Part shown: in pieces, positions 9,198 to 20,884 of the stretch
Layout: each line of letters starts with the position of its first letter
Position numbering within the stretch: the first letter of the stretch is position 1
Assembly: GCA_001657395.1 (NCBI GenBank)
Contig: LYSY01000008.1
Location: 1 to 64,000, forward strand
Direction: 5' to 3'
Source of the DNA: Rhodospirillales bacterium BBD 1991-14
GTDB taxonomy: Bacteria; Pseudomonadota; Alphaproteobacteria; Kiloniellales; Kiloniellaceae
DNA length: 64,000 bases
The notes under the pieces: generated by a model
Told to the model about the DNA's origin: nothing
Seen by the model: the letters and a program-made list of their open reading frames with translations, nothing else
Databases searched by the model: none
Translations under genes and position numbers: made by a program

Positions 9198-11129
9198 TCA
9201 AGAGTCCGCCTTATGCACGGATCGCTCGGACAGGGCCTCGAAACGATCCAGGTCCACTTTGCGGCCCTCTTCTTGGTCGCGGATTTTCTGAGCAGCCTGC
9301 ATGCGTTTCAGCTGTTCCTCCGCCATATCCTTCGCAAGCGCATTGGCCTCCTCGACAACCAGAGGACCAAGCCGGCGCTCACGCATAACCCCCAAAATGT
9401 GCATAACGGATTGCCGCGCCACCTCTTCCGAGGCGTCGGGTCGGGCAAACCTGCCATGCACATAACGCTCCGGGGCCAAAAGCGTGGCCAAAAGCCCCGA
9501 AAACCCCAGTTCTGAGAGGTGGCATTTCACACCTTCACTGTCAAGGTCCGTATTGCCGGCGATACAGTCGATCAAAGCCTGCCGCAAGCCATCGAGATCG
9601 CGGTCAGCGAAGTCCAGACCTGCCAAATCCTCAACGAACTCGGTTAATAATTTGTTGTGATTGATCAGCGCGGCAAGGAGCAGTTCTTCCGTGCGGTTGG
9701 GCGCCGGCACCTCGCTGGCCGAACGGCGCCGGGCCGGCGGATAGGGGTCCGGCGGCCAGCCGCGGCCAGCGCCGAACCGGGCCTTGCCGGCGCGTCCGCC
9801 CCGGAAACCCTGGGAAAATCGTCCTCCGCCGCGGACCTGGCGCCCACCCCCCGAGGTGAAGACTTCGCCATAGCGGCGGTCCATCTCCGCGCGGTAGTCC
9901 TCCCGCAACTCCGGATCGCGGATCGTCCCCACCTGGTCGCGCAGCGCGGCGCGGATGGCGGCCCGGCGCTCCGGGGTGTCGGCGGGCCGGCCCTCGACCG
10001 CCTTGCGCCAGACCAGATCGGCCAGCGGCACGGCGGCATCAAGCACCCCGCGCAGGGCCTGGGGGCCGCGGTTGCGCAGCAGGCTGTCCGGATCTTCCCC
10101 CGCCGGCAGCAGGGCAAAGCGCAGGCTTTTCCCCGGTTTCAGCAGCGGCATGGCGCGCTCGGCGGCGCGGAAGGCGGCACGCTGGCCCGCCGTATCGCCG
10201 TCGAAGCAGAGCGTCGGCTCCGGCGCCAGCCGCCAAAGGGCGGCGATCTGATCCTCGGTGATGGCGGTGCCCAAAGGCGCCACCGCCGCCGGAAAGCCGC
10301 CTTCGGCCAGCGCGATGACGTCCATGTAGCCCTCCGCCACCAGCACCTCGCCGCTGTCGTGCGCCGCCTTGCGGGCACGGGCGAGGTTGTAGAGCTCCCG
10401 GCCCTTGTGGAACAGCGGGGTTTCCGGGGAATTCAGGTACTTGGCCTTGGAGTCCCCCAGGGCCCGGCCGCCGAAGGCGATCACCCGCCCGCGGCGGTCG
10501 GTGATGGGGAAGATGACACGGTGGAAAAAGTAGTCCCGCAACGCCTCCTCAGAGCTTGGCGCCCCTTCATCGCGCTTCACCAGCCCGGCTTCGATGAGCT
10601 GCTCCACCGCGATCCCGCGCGCCCGGAGCGCCCGGGCCAGGGCGCCGCGCTCCCGCGGGGCGAATCCCAGGCGGAAGGCCGCCACCGTCTGGGGCGCCAG
10701 GCCGCGCCCGGCCAGGTAGTCGCGCGCCTCGGCGCCGGCACTGCCGGCAAGCTGCTCCTGAAACCAGACCGCCGCGGCCTCCAGCACGTCCAAAAGGCCG
10801 GCGCGCTTTTCCGCCCGGGCGCGGTCCTGCGGGTCCTGCTGGGGCACCGCCATGCCGGCGAGGCCCGCCAGACGCTCTACGGTTTCCGGAAAGCTGAGGC
10901 CCTCGGTGTTCATGACGAAGTCGAAGGCGCTGCCGTGCGCCCCGCAGCCGAAGCAGTGGTAGAAGCCCTTCTCGTCACTGACCGTGAAGGAGGGCGTCTT
11001 TTCGTTGTGGAAAGGGCAGAGCCCGCTGTGCTCGCGGCCGCGCTTCACCAGCTTCACCCGCCGGCCCACCACCTCCGAGAGGGTGATGCGGTTGCGCAGT
11101 TCGTCCAGAAAATCCGGTGGAAAAGCCAT
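9198..11129 (-). CDS. dnaG: DNA primase
   Basis: 643 residues. The start is the ATG complementary to 11127-11129 (MAFPPDFLDELRNRITL, the conserved DnaG beginning); the longer frame to 11222 is not conserved. A CHC2 zinc-binding domain lies at residues 35-95 (CPFHNEKTPSF, YHCFGCGAHG), then the catalytic core with the Toprim motif (EGYMDVIAL; LCFDGDTAG). The C-terminal third, after an Arg/Gly-rich linker, is the helicase-binding domain. It synthesises RNA primers for the replisome. No clear Shine-Dalgarno precedes this ATG. Its position directly upstream of rpoD repeats the classic macromolecular-synthesis arrangement, with yqeY rather than rpsU in front. Confidence 0.97.
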   Translation of the reverse strand: MAFPPDFLDELRNRITLSEVVGRRVKLVKRGREHSGLCPFHNEKTPSFTVSDEKGFYHCFGCGAHGSAFDFVMNTEGLSFPETVERLAGLAGMAVPQQDPQDRARAEKRAGLLDVLEAAAVWFQEQLAGSAGAEARDYLAGRGLAPQTVAAFRLGFAPRERGALARALRARGIAVEQLIEAGLVKRDEGAPSSEEALRDYFFHRVIFPITDRRGRVIAFGGRALGDSKAKYLNSPETPLFHKGRELYNLARARKAAHDSGEVLVAEGYMDVIALAEGGFPAAVAPLGTAITEDQIAALWRLAPEPTLCFDGDTAGQRAAFRAAERAMPLLKPGKSLRFALLPAGEDPDSLLRNRGPQALRGVLDAAVPLADLVWRKAVEGRPADTPERRAAIRAALRDQVGTIRDPELREDYRAEMDRRYGEVFTSGGGRQVRGGGRFSQGFRGGRAGKARFGAGRGWPPDPYPPARRRSASEVPAPNRTEELLLAALINHNKLLTEFVEDLAGLDFADRDLDGLRQALIDCIAGNTDLDSEGVKCHLSELGFSGLLATLLAPERYVHGRFARPDASEEVARQSVMHILGVMRERRLGPLVVEEANALAKDMAEEQLKRMQAAQKIRDQEEGRKVDLDRFEALSERSVHKADS

Positions 11130-11370
11130 TCGGTGAAGGCAACTCAGATCGGTGTCGGGCCAGGGTTTTTCCGGCGGCCTCCCAACGCTCACGCGCTCCT
11201 CAGTCCAAGCCGCCGGCTGCACAGACTATCAGCAGATCGGAGTCGCCGGACAGCCGCGAAACACGCTCTCGATCACGACACTCTGGATCGATTGGCAAAA
11301 AGGCGGTGGAAATCCTGTGAGTTTCAAGGTGAAGACCGGGGATAGAATCAATCAGTGCGTCTGTGATGCC

Positions 11371-11844
11371 TTAGTCCAGGCGCATCTTGAACCAGGACGT
11401 CGGCGCGGCGGAGTCTTCCTCGACCACCTGAAAGCCGAAGCGCTCGTAGAGGCGCCGCGCGCCCGTGTTCGGGGTGTCGGTCTTCAGTTCCACCGGACGG
11501 CCGATGGCCGCCAGCACCTCGCGCAGCAGGGCCGAGCCGATGCCCCGGCCCTGCCAGGCCGGCGCGACGAAGAGGTTGTGGAGAAACCAGTAGCCGGGGG
11601 CGCGCCAGACCGAGGCAAAGGCCAGGATCCCGGCACTCCCGTCCCCGGCGCTCCCATCCTCGGCCACCCAGAGCGCCTCGCCGTAGGTGGAACCGGCGAA
11701 CTCCTCAAGGCCGTAGTCCCGATCCTCCCAGTGGAAGGCGGCACGGCGGGCGTCGCGGTAGATTGCGGCGCAGGCCGGCGCGTCGGCATCGCGGGCCTTG
11801 CGGAAGACGGCCGTTGCCGCCTCTGGGGTCGGACCAGGGGTCAG
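11371..11844 (-). CDS. GNAT-family N-acetyltransferase (probable CTG start overlapping yqeY stop)
   Basis: 157 residues if translation begins at the CTG complementary to 11842-11844. The coenzyme A-binding core is clear: NLFVAPAWQGRGIGSALL (Q/R-x-x-G-x-G/A), then TPNTGARRLYERFGF. The first conventional start, a GTG at 11667, would give only 98 residues. It would remove the first strand and helix of the fold (TAVFRKARDADAPACAAIY) plus the FAGSTYGEALWVAE strands, all of which are open and GNAT-like in frame up to the end of yqeY. No ATG, GTG or TTG exists in that stretch; the CTG overlaps the yqeY TGA as CTGA, a layout that fits translational coupling. Acceptor substrate unknown. Confidence 0.75.
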   Translation of the reverse strand: MTPGPTPEAATAVFRKARDADAPACAAIYRDARRAAFHWEDRDYGLEEFAGSTYGEALWVAEDGSAGDGSAGILAFASVWRAPGYWFLHNLFVAPAWQGRGIGSALLREVLAAIGRPVELKTDTPNTGARRLYERFGFQVVEEDSAAPTSWFKMRLD

Positions 11845-12296
11845 ACGAGGGCTTCCTTGACGATGCCGCTGGCCTTGCCGAAGTCCATGCGCCCGGGATA
11901 GCGCTCCTTCAGGGTGCTCATGACCCGGCCCATGTCCTTGACGCTGGCGGCGGAGAGTTCGGAAATCACGCCCTCGATGGCCGCGCGCATGTCCATCTCG
12001 TCCATCTGCTTGGGCAGAAAGCGCTCGATGACCCCGATCTCTTCGGCCTCGCGCTTGGCGAGGTCGTCACGCCCGCCCTTGGTGTACATCTCGATGGAAT
12101 CGTGGCGCTGGCGGACCATCTTCTGCAGCATTTCCAGGATCGCCTCGTCGCCCACACCCTCGCCGTTGCCCTTGCCGCGCTCGGCGATGTCACGGTCCTT
12201 CAAGGCCGCCAGGATCAGCCGCAGGGTCGAGGTGGCCTCGGCCTCCTTGGCCTTCATCGCGTCCTTCAAAGCGTCGTTCAGACGGGTGCGCAACAT
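11841..12296 (-). CDS. yqeY: GatB/YqeY domain protein
   Basis: 151 residues, the usual length. It matches the family throughout: MLRTRLNDALKDAMKAKE, STLRLILAALKDRDI, EMLQKMVRQRHDSIEMY, EEIGVIERFLPKQM and the final GRVMSTLKERYPGRMDFGKAS. The fold is the helical tRNA-binding tail domain also found in the GatB subunit of Asp/Glu-tRNA amidotransferase. Its cellular role is not settled. It is first in the yqeY-GNAT-dnaG-rpoD run and its stop overlaps the next start by four bases. Confidence 0.93.
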   Translation of the reverse strand: MLRTRLNDALKDAMKAKEAEATSTLRLILAALKDRDIAERGKGNGEGVGDEAILEMLQKMVRQRHDSIEMYTKGGRDDLAKREAEEIGVIERFLPKQMDEMDMRAAIEGVISELSAASVKDMGRVMSTLKERYPGRMDFGKASGIVKEALV

Positions 12297-12366
12297 GAAT
12301 GGTCTTCCCTTTCCCTCGCAAGGCGCGGGAGGTTAGCCCAATTACCCCGATTTGGCAAAACACCTT

Positions 12367-12392
12367 ATGACAGTCTAACTAATTGAAATATA
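12367..12392 (+). promoter_or_regulatory. Candidate promoter of carAB
   Basis: In a short AT-rich island between the divergent yqeY and carA genes, ATGACA at 12367 is followed about 18 bases later by TATAAA. Spacing and hexamers are reasonable for a sigma-70 promoter, and the strong local AT bias against 65% GC surroundings supports it. Not proven. Confidence 0.35.
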
Positions 12393-12415
12393 TAAATTAT
12401 GGACTTTTTCCTGAG

Positions 12416-12436
12416 GCGCCCTCCAGGGGGGCTTTT
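12416..12436 (+). terminator. Terminator-like hairpin in the carA leader (possible attenuator)
   Basis: GCCCTC and GGGGGC can pair (one G-U) around a three-base loop and are followed by TTTT. It lies downstream of the candidate promoter and 56 bases upstream of the carA ATG, so it would act within the leader. Stem is short and the U-run modest. Confidence 0.3.
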
Positions 12437-12491
12437 CCTCGCGGCCCGTTGCCGTTAAACATCTGATCGCCTGCGTTCTAGGATCCGCTTC

Positions 12492-17004
<4,513 letters not shown>

Positions 17005-17083
17005 TTGTGCTGCAGACTTTACAGCCCTGCCAAATCAGGCACACTTGTTCTCTTGGCAATTAGGAAGCATCAGGTTTGCTCCC

Positions 17084-17560
17084 ATGAGCGACAAAGTACC
17101 AATGACGGCGCAAGGCTATTCCAGCCTTGAAGAAGAACTGCGTTACTTGAAAACAACCGCGCGGCCGGAAGTCATCCGCGCGATTGCAGAAGCGCGCGAG
17201 CACGGCGACCTTTCCGAGAACGCCGAATACCACGCTGCGCGTGAGCGCCAGAGCTTTATCGAGGGCCGCGTGGCCGAGCTCGAGGACAAGATCGCCCGGG
17301 CCGAGGTCATCGACGTGACCTCTCTGGACGGCGACACGGTCAAGTTCGGCGCCACCGTCACCCTGGTGGACGAGGACACCGACGCCGAGACCGCCTATCA
17401 GCTCGTCGGCGAGATGGAGGCCGACGTGAAGGCCGGCCGTCTGGCCATCACCGCACCGCTGGCCCGCGCCCTCATCGGCAAGGAAGTGGGTGACTCGGTC
17501 GAGGTGATGACCCCCGCCGGCTCCAAGGCCTACGAGATCCTGAAAGTCCAATACGTCTGA
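17084..17560 (+). CDS. greA: Transcription elongation factor GreA
   Basis: 158 residues, the standard length, starting at the ATG at 17084 ([22 protein letters not shown]); the frame is open further upstream but without similarity. The N-terminal coiled-coil has the acidic tip ([19 protein letters not shown]) that enters the polymerase secondary channel to stimulate cleavage of backtracked RNA. The C-terminal FKBP-like domain ends [18 protein letters not shown]. It lies 80 bases after carB on the same strand and is followed by its own terminator. Confidence 0.97.
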   Translation: MSDKVPMTAQGYSSLEEELRYLKTTARPEVIRAIAEAREHGDLSENAEYHAARERQSFIEGRVAELEDKIARAEVIDVTSLDGDTVKFGATVTLVDEDTDAETAYQLVGEMEADVKAGRLAITAPLARALIGKEVGDSVEVMTPAGSKAYEILKVQYV

Positions 17561-17563
17561 ACG

Positions 17564-17587
17564 GCAGCGCTTTTGCCGCGCTGCTTT
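17564..17587 (+). terminator. Rho-independent terminator of greA
   Basis: GCAGCGC and GCGCTGC pair around a seven-base loop (TTTTGCC) and are followed by TTT, four bases after the greA stop. The right arm reaches the stop codon of the convergent GNAT gene. Confidence 0.7.
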
Positions 17588-18095
17588 ACGACCCGTCGAT
17601 GCTGAGGTCGAGGCAGGCTTCGACTTCGCCGTCGATGACGCGGCCGCTGCGCACGAAACCGCAGGCCTCGTAGAAGGGGCCCGGGCCGCCCTCCGCTTCG
17701 ACGAAGTCGACACAGAGATGGGTGAAGCCGTTGTTGCGGGCCACGTCGGTAAGAATTCGGATGACCCGGCGGCCCAGGCCCCGCCCCTGGTGCGCGCGGT
17801 CGATCATCAGGCGCCAGACAAAGAGCCGGCTGCGCTCGCTCGGGTCCGCCTCCGGGTCGCGGCGGGGGTCGTGCAGCATGAGGAAGCCAATCGCACTGTC
17901 GCCCTCGTAGACCGCGCGGAACCAGGCGCTGTCGTGGTAGTGGCCCTGGACCAGGGAGACCGCGTTGCTGTCGACGAACCGACGCTGATCCTCGGTGACC
18001 TCGAGGCGCAGGACCGTCAGGTAGTTGTCCGCGGTGACTGCGACCAGGCGCAGGCTTTCGCCCTCCGCCGGAACATACGAGATCTCGTCGGTCAC
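17586..18095 (-). CDS. GNAT-family N-acetyltransferase (polyamine/SpeG-like)
   Basis: 169 residues. After an N-terminal strand (LRLVAVTADNYLTVLRLEV) come the domain's usual elements: FLMLHDP, LFVWRLMIDRAHQGRGLGRRVI (the Q/R-G-x-G CoA loop) and PFYEACGFVRSG. The opening YLTVLRLEVTEDQRRFV resembles diamine or spermidine acetyltransferases, but substrate assignment is inference. It is followed upstream, on the same strand, by the Lrp-type regulator gene (35-base gap), so the two may form an operon. Confidence 0.82.
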   Translation of the reverse strand: MTDEISYVPAEGESLRLVAVTADNYLTVLRLEVTEDQRRFVDSNAVSLVQGHYHDSAWFRAVYEGDSAIGFLMLHDPRRDPEADPSERSRLFVWRLMIDRAHQGRGLGRRVIRILTDVARNNGFTHLCVDFVEAEGGPGPFYEACGFVRSGRVIDGEVEACLDLSIDGS

Positions 18096-18129
18096 GCGGG
18101 TTCGATCCCTGTCAGTGATTCGAGCCCTG

Positions 18130-18627
18130 TCAGTCCGCCGCCGGCTCCAGGCCCTGGTTCACGTCGATGGGCACCCCGGGCGAGGCCTTGGCGGTGCGGA
18201 TCACCTGGATGGTTTTCACGGTGACCACGTGGGGCACCGCGGTCAGACGCTGGGTCAGTTCGTTCTCATGCGCCGTGTTGCGCGCGACCAGGCGCAGCAC
18301 GAAGTCATCCGGTCCGCGGGCCATGTGGCACTCGCGCACCTCCGACCAGCCGCCGACCAGGCTCTCGAACTCGGTCAGCACCGCGTCCGACTGGCTGTCC
18401 AGGCCGACCAGCGCGAAGAAGGTCACTTCGAAGCCAAGCGCCTCGGCCTGCAACTCGGCATGATAGCCGCGGATAAAGCCCGCCTCTTCCAACGCACGCA
18501 CGCGGCGCAGGCAGGGCGGTGCGGAAATGCCTGCGCGGCGGGCCAGCTCGACATTGGTGATGCGGCCGTCCTCCTGCAGGTCCTGCAGTATCTGGAGATC
18601 GATTCGGTCCAACTTGACCCGACGCAT
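18130..18627 (-). CDS. Lrp/AsnC-family transcriptional regulator
   Basis: 165 residues. The start is the ATG complementary to 18625-18627 (MRRVKLDRIDLQILQDLQ), with GAAGGGTGAGAG upstream; a 20-residue longer form is possible but unlike the family. Residues 8-60 are a winged helix-turn-helix (NVELARRAGISAPPCLRRVRALEEAGFI), and residues 68-150 are the RAM effector-binding/oligomerisation domain (VRECHMARGPDDFVLRLVA). Such proteins sense amino acids. The downstream GNAT gene may be part of the same unit; divergently, the ELM1-like gene shares the upstream region. Confidence 0.9.
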   Translation of the reverse strand: MRRVKLDRIDLQILQDLQEDGRITNVELARRAGISAPPCLRRVRALEEAGFIRGYHAELQAEALGFEVTFFALVGLDSQSDAVLTEFESLVGGWSEVRECHMARGPDDFVLRLVARNTAHENELTQRLTAVPHVVTVKTIQVIRTAKASPGVPIDVNQGLEPAAD

Positions 18628-18953
18628 AGAACTCTCACCCTTCGCTTCCGGCCCGCGGGGCAGCCCCGGCGGCCCCGTTCCGGTCATCTTAAAAGATCGC
18701 GCCCCCCTGCAGACGTCGCGCGCAACAATATTACCGAGGCCCGGAAGCCGCGCAACCCCAATGGGTTGTGCAAAACCTTGGGCCGGTGCTGCAGAGGTGC
18801 CGCAAAGCCTGGGCGAAACGGAAAGCCGCGGGCAGGCTGGTTTGCCGGGCAGACCGCTGCGCCCGCCGCCGGCGCAGGCAGAGCGACTTCAGGCGGAATC
18901 CCGCGGCAGAACCGCTTGCACCGCAACGGTCTCCCGCCCATAGTCGCGCCGAA
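18628..18953. other. Divergent intergenic region with one palindrome
   Basis: No gene is seen between the Lrp regulator and the ELM1-like gene. An AT-rich patch near 18720-18733 (CAACAATATTACC) and a 22-base inverted repeat at 18750-18771 (GCGCAACCC, four-base loop, GGGTTGTGC) are the only structured elements. Either could bind the Lrp-type regulator encoded next door. The rest is GC-rich and featureless. Confidence 0.45.
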
Positions 18954-20018
18954 ATGGCCCGACCAGACGACCCCGCCTCCCGCAACGCTGGCGAATCCGG
19001 CACCGGAGCCGCCTCGGCCACCGGGGCCGCCGCCCTCGAGGGCCTGACCTGCTGGGTGGTGACCGACGGCAAGGCGGGCATGGAAATCCAGTGCCTGGGC
19101 CTGGCCGAGGCCATCGGCCTGCCCCCCGTGGTGAAGCGCATTCAGGTGACCAAGCCCTGGCGCTGGATGGCGCCGGGCATGATCCGCGATCCCCTGGCGA
19201 CCCTCGGTCCCAAGGGCGACCGCCTGTCCCCGCCCTGGCCCGACCTCTGGATTGCCAGCGGCCGGCAGACCGTGCCGCTGAGCCGCGACATGCGCGCGAT
19301 TTCCGGCGGCCGCAGTTTCACCGTACAGGTGCAGAATCCGGTGATCGATCCGGCCTGCGTCGATCTGGTGGTGACCCCGGACCACGATCTGCTGAACGCC
19401 CCCAACGTGCTCTCGACCCGCGGCGCCCTCGGCCGGGTGACGCCGCAACGCCTCGAGGACGCCGCCGCCGCCTTCGCGGCGCGCTACGCCGCCCTGCCGC
19501 GCCCGCGCATCGGCGTGCTGATCGGCGGCGACAACAGGGCTTTCCGCATGACCTCGGCGGTCATGACGCAGCTCACAGAGCAACTCGCCCGCCTGGCGCG
19601 CGAAGAGGGTTGCGGGCTGATGATCACGCCCTCGCGGCGCACCGGGTCCAGGAACGAAGCGATCCTGCGCAAGGGTCTGGCGGGCCTGCCCGCAGACATC
19701 TGGGACGGCGAGGGCGAAAACCCCTACTTCGGCATCCTGGGCCTGGCCGACCAGATCGTGGTGACGGGCGATTCGGTGAACATGGTCTCAGAGGCGGCCA
19801 GCACCGGAAAGCCGGTCCAGGTGGTGCAGCTCGAAGGCGGCTCGGCCAAGTTCGGCCGCTTTCACGGCTCGCTGCGCGCCGCCGGCATCACCCGGCCCTT
19901 CGCGGGCACCCTGGAGCGCTGGGATTACGAGCCCCTCGCGGAAACCCAGCGCATTGCCGCCGAAATCCGTCAGCGCCTGATCGACCGCCACAACCGCGCC
20001 GAGGCACAAAGCGCCTAG
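18954..20018 (+). CDS. ELM1-like (DUF1022) putative nucleotide-sugar-binding protein
   Basis: 354 residues. The start is the ATG at 18954; the frame is open 62 codons further but that part is Arg/Cys-rich and not domain-like. From residue 27 the sequence (LTCWVVTDGKAGMEIQCLGLAEAIGL) follows the DUF1022 family, annotated as mitochondrial fission ELM1 because of the plant member. The later motifs IGVLIGGDNRAF, TPSRRTGSRNE, NPYFGILGLADQIVVTGDSVNMVSEA and GKPVQVV resemble the GT-B glycosyltransferase sugar-nucleotide site. In bacteria the role is undefined; a glycosyltransferase-like activity on the cell envelope is an inference. It is first in a same-strand trio with an oxygenase and a large unknown protein. 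Confidence 0.85.
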   Translation: MARPDDPASRNAGESGTGAASATGAAALEGLTCWVVTDGKAGMEIQCLGLAEAIGLPPVVKRIQVTKPWRWMAPGMIRDPLATLGPKGDRLSPPWPDLWIASGRQTVPLSRDMRAISGGRSFTVQVQNPVIDPACVDLVVTPDHDLLNAPNVLSTRGALGRVTPQRLEDAAAAFAARYAALPRPRIGVLIGGDNRAFRMTSAVMTQLTEQLARLAREEGCGLMITPSRRTGSRNEAILRKGLAGLPADIWDGEGENPYFGILGLADQIVVTGDSVNMVSEAASTGKPVQVVQLEGGSAKFGRFHGSLRAAGITRPFAGTLERWDYEPLAETQRIAAEIRQRLIDRHNRAEAQSA

Positions 20019-20178
20019 CCAAGACGCAATGCACCTGACGGTGGCGCCGGCGCTGCACACCGCTGTCCAGGCCCAAGGCCCGGCGGGCGGGATTTCGACG
20101 ACCTTTGACCTGGCTCAATTGATCTTTGCCGTCGCTGCCTATAAGTAAGGCCAACAGCCGCCTTCACGGATTTGCAAC

Positions 20179-20835
20179 GTGGCCAGCCCCGCCGCCCAAC
20201 CGAGGGACACATCGCCGCTCGACCTGGAGCGTTTCGCAGCCACGCCGCTGCGCCGCGAGCCCTTCGACTTTCTGATCGTCCCGGCGTTCCTCAAGCCCGA
20301 GGCGCTGCCGGCCATCGAGCAGGACTTCCCTGATATCACCAAGGGCGGCAGCTTTCCGGCCCAGAGCCTGACCTGCGGGCCGCACTTCACGGCCCTGCTG
20401 GCCGAGCTTCAGGGCCCCGCCGTGACGGCGGCCTTTGCCGAGAAGTTCGCGATGGACCTGAGCGGGCGGCCCACCATGGTCACCCTGCGCGGCCAGTCGC
20501 GCGCCAAGGACGGCCAGATCCATACGGACTCCAAGACCAAGCTGGTGACCGCGCTGATCTACCTGAACAGCGCCTGGGAGGCCGACGGCGGCCGGCTGCG
20601 CATGCTGAACCGCCCCGACGATCTGGAAGACTATGCCGCCGAGGTGCCGCCCCAGGCCGGCACCCTGGTCTGCTTCCGCTGTTCGGAGAACGCCTACCAC
20701 GGCCACAAGCCCTTCGTCGGCCAGCGCCGCTCCATCCAGCTCAACTGGCTGACCGACGAGAGCGTGCTGAAGCGCGAACTCGGCCGCCACGCCTTTTCCG
20801 CCTGGACCAAGCGGGTGCTGCGCTTCGGCACTTAG
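20179..20835 (+). CDS. 2-oxoglutarate/Fe(II)-dependent oxygenase (prolyl 4-hydroxylase-like)
   Basis: 218 residues, GTG start at 20179. The double-stranded beta-helix core is recognised from the iron ligands His115-x-Asp117 (GQIHTDSKTKLVTALIYLN), a distal His174 or His176 (NAYHGHKPF) and a 2-oxoglutarate-binding Arg at 183/184 (QRRSIQLNW). The DGGRLRML and PQAGTLVCF strands are typical of P4H-like enzymes. It would hydroxylate a protein or small-molecule substrate with oxygen and 2-oxoglutarate in the cytosol. It lies 160 bases after the ELM1-like gene and 49 bases before the 636-residue protein, which makes that protein a candidate substrate or partner (inference). Confidence 0.8.
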   Translation: MASPAAQPRDTSPLDLERFAATPLRREPFDFLIVPAFLKPEALPAIEQDFPDITKGGSFPAQSLTCGPHFTALLAELQGPAVTAAFAEKFAMDLSGRPTMVTLRGQSRAKDGQIHTDSKTKLVTALIYLNSAWEADGGRLRMLNRPDDLEDYAAEVPPQAGTLVCFRCSENAYHGHKPFVGQRRSIQLNWLTDESVLKRELGRHAFSAWTKRVLRFGT

Positions 20836-20884
20836 GTCCGCCAGCCTCTTTAAGATCTTCCGCGAAGAAAGTAGCCTCACAGCC

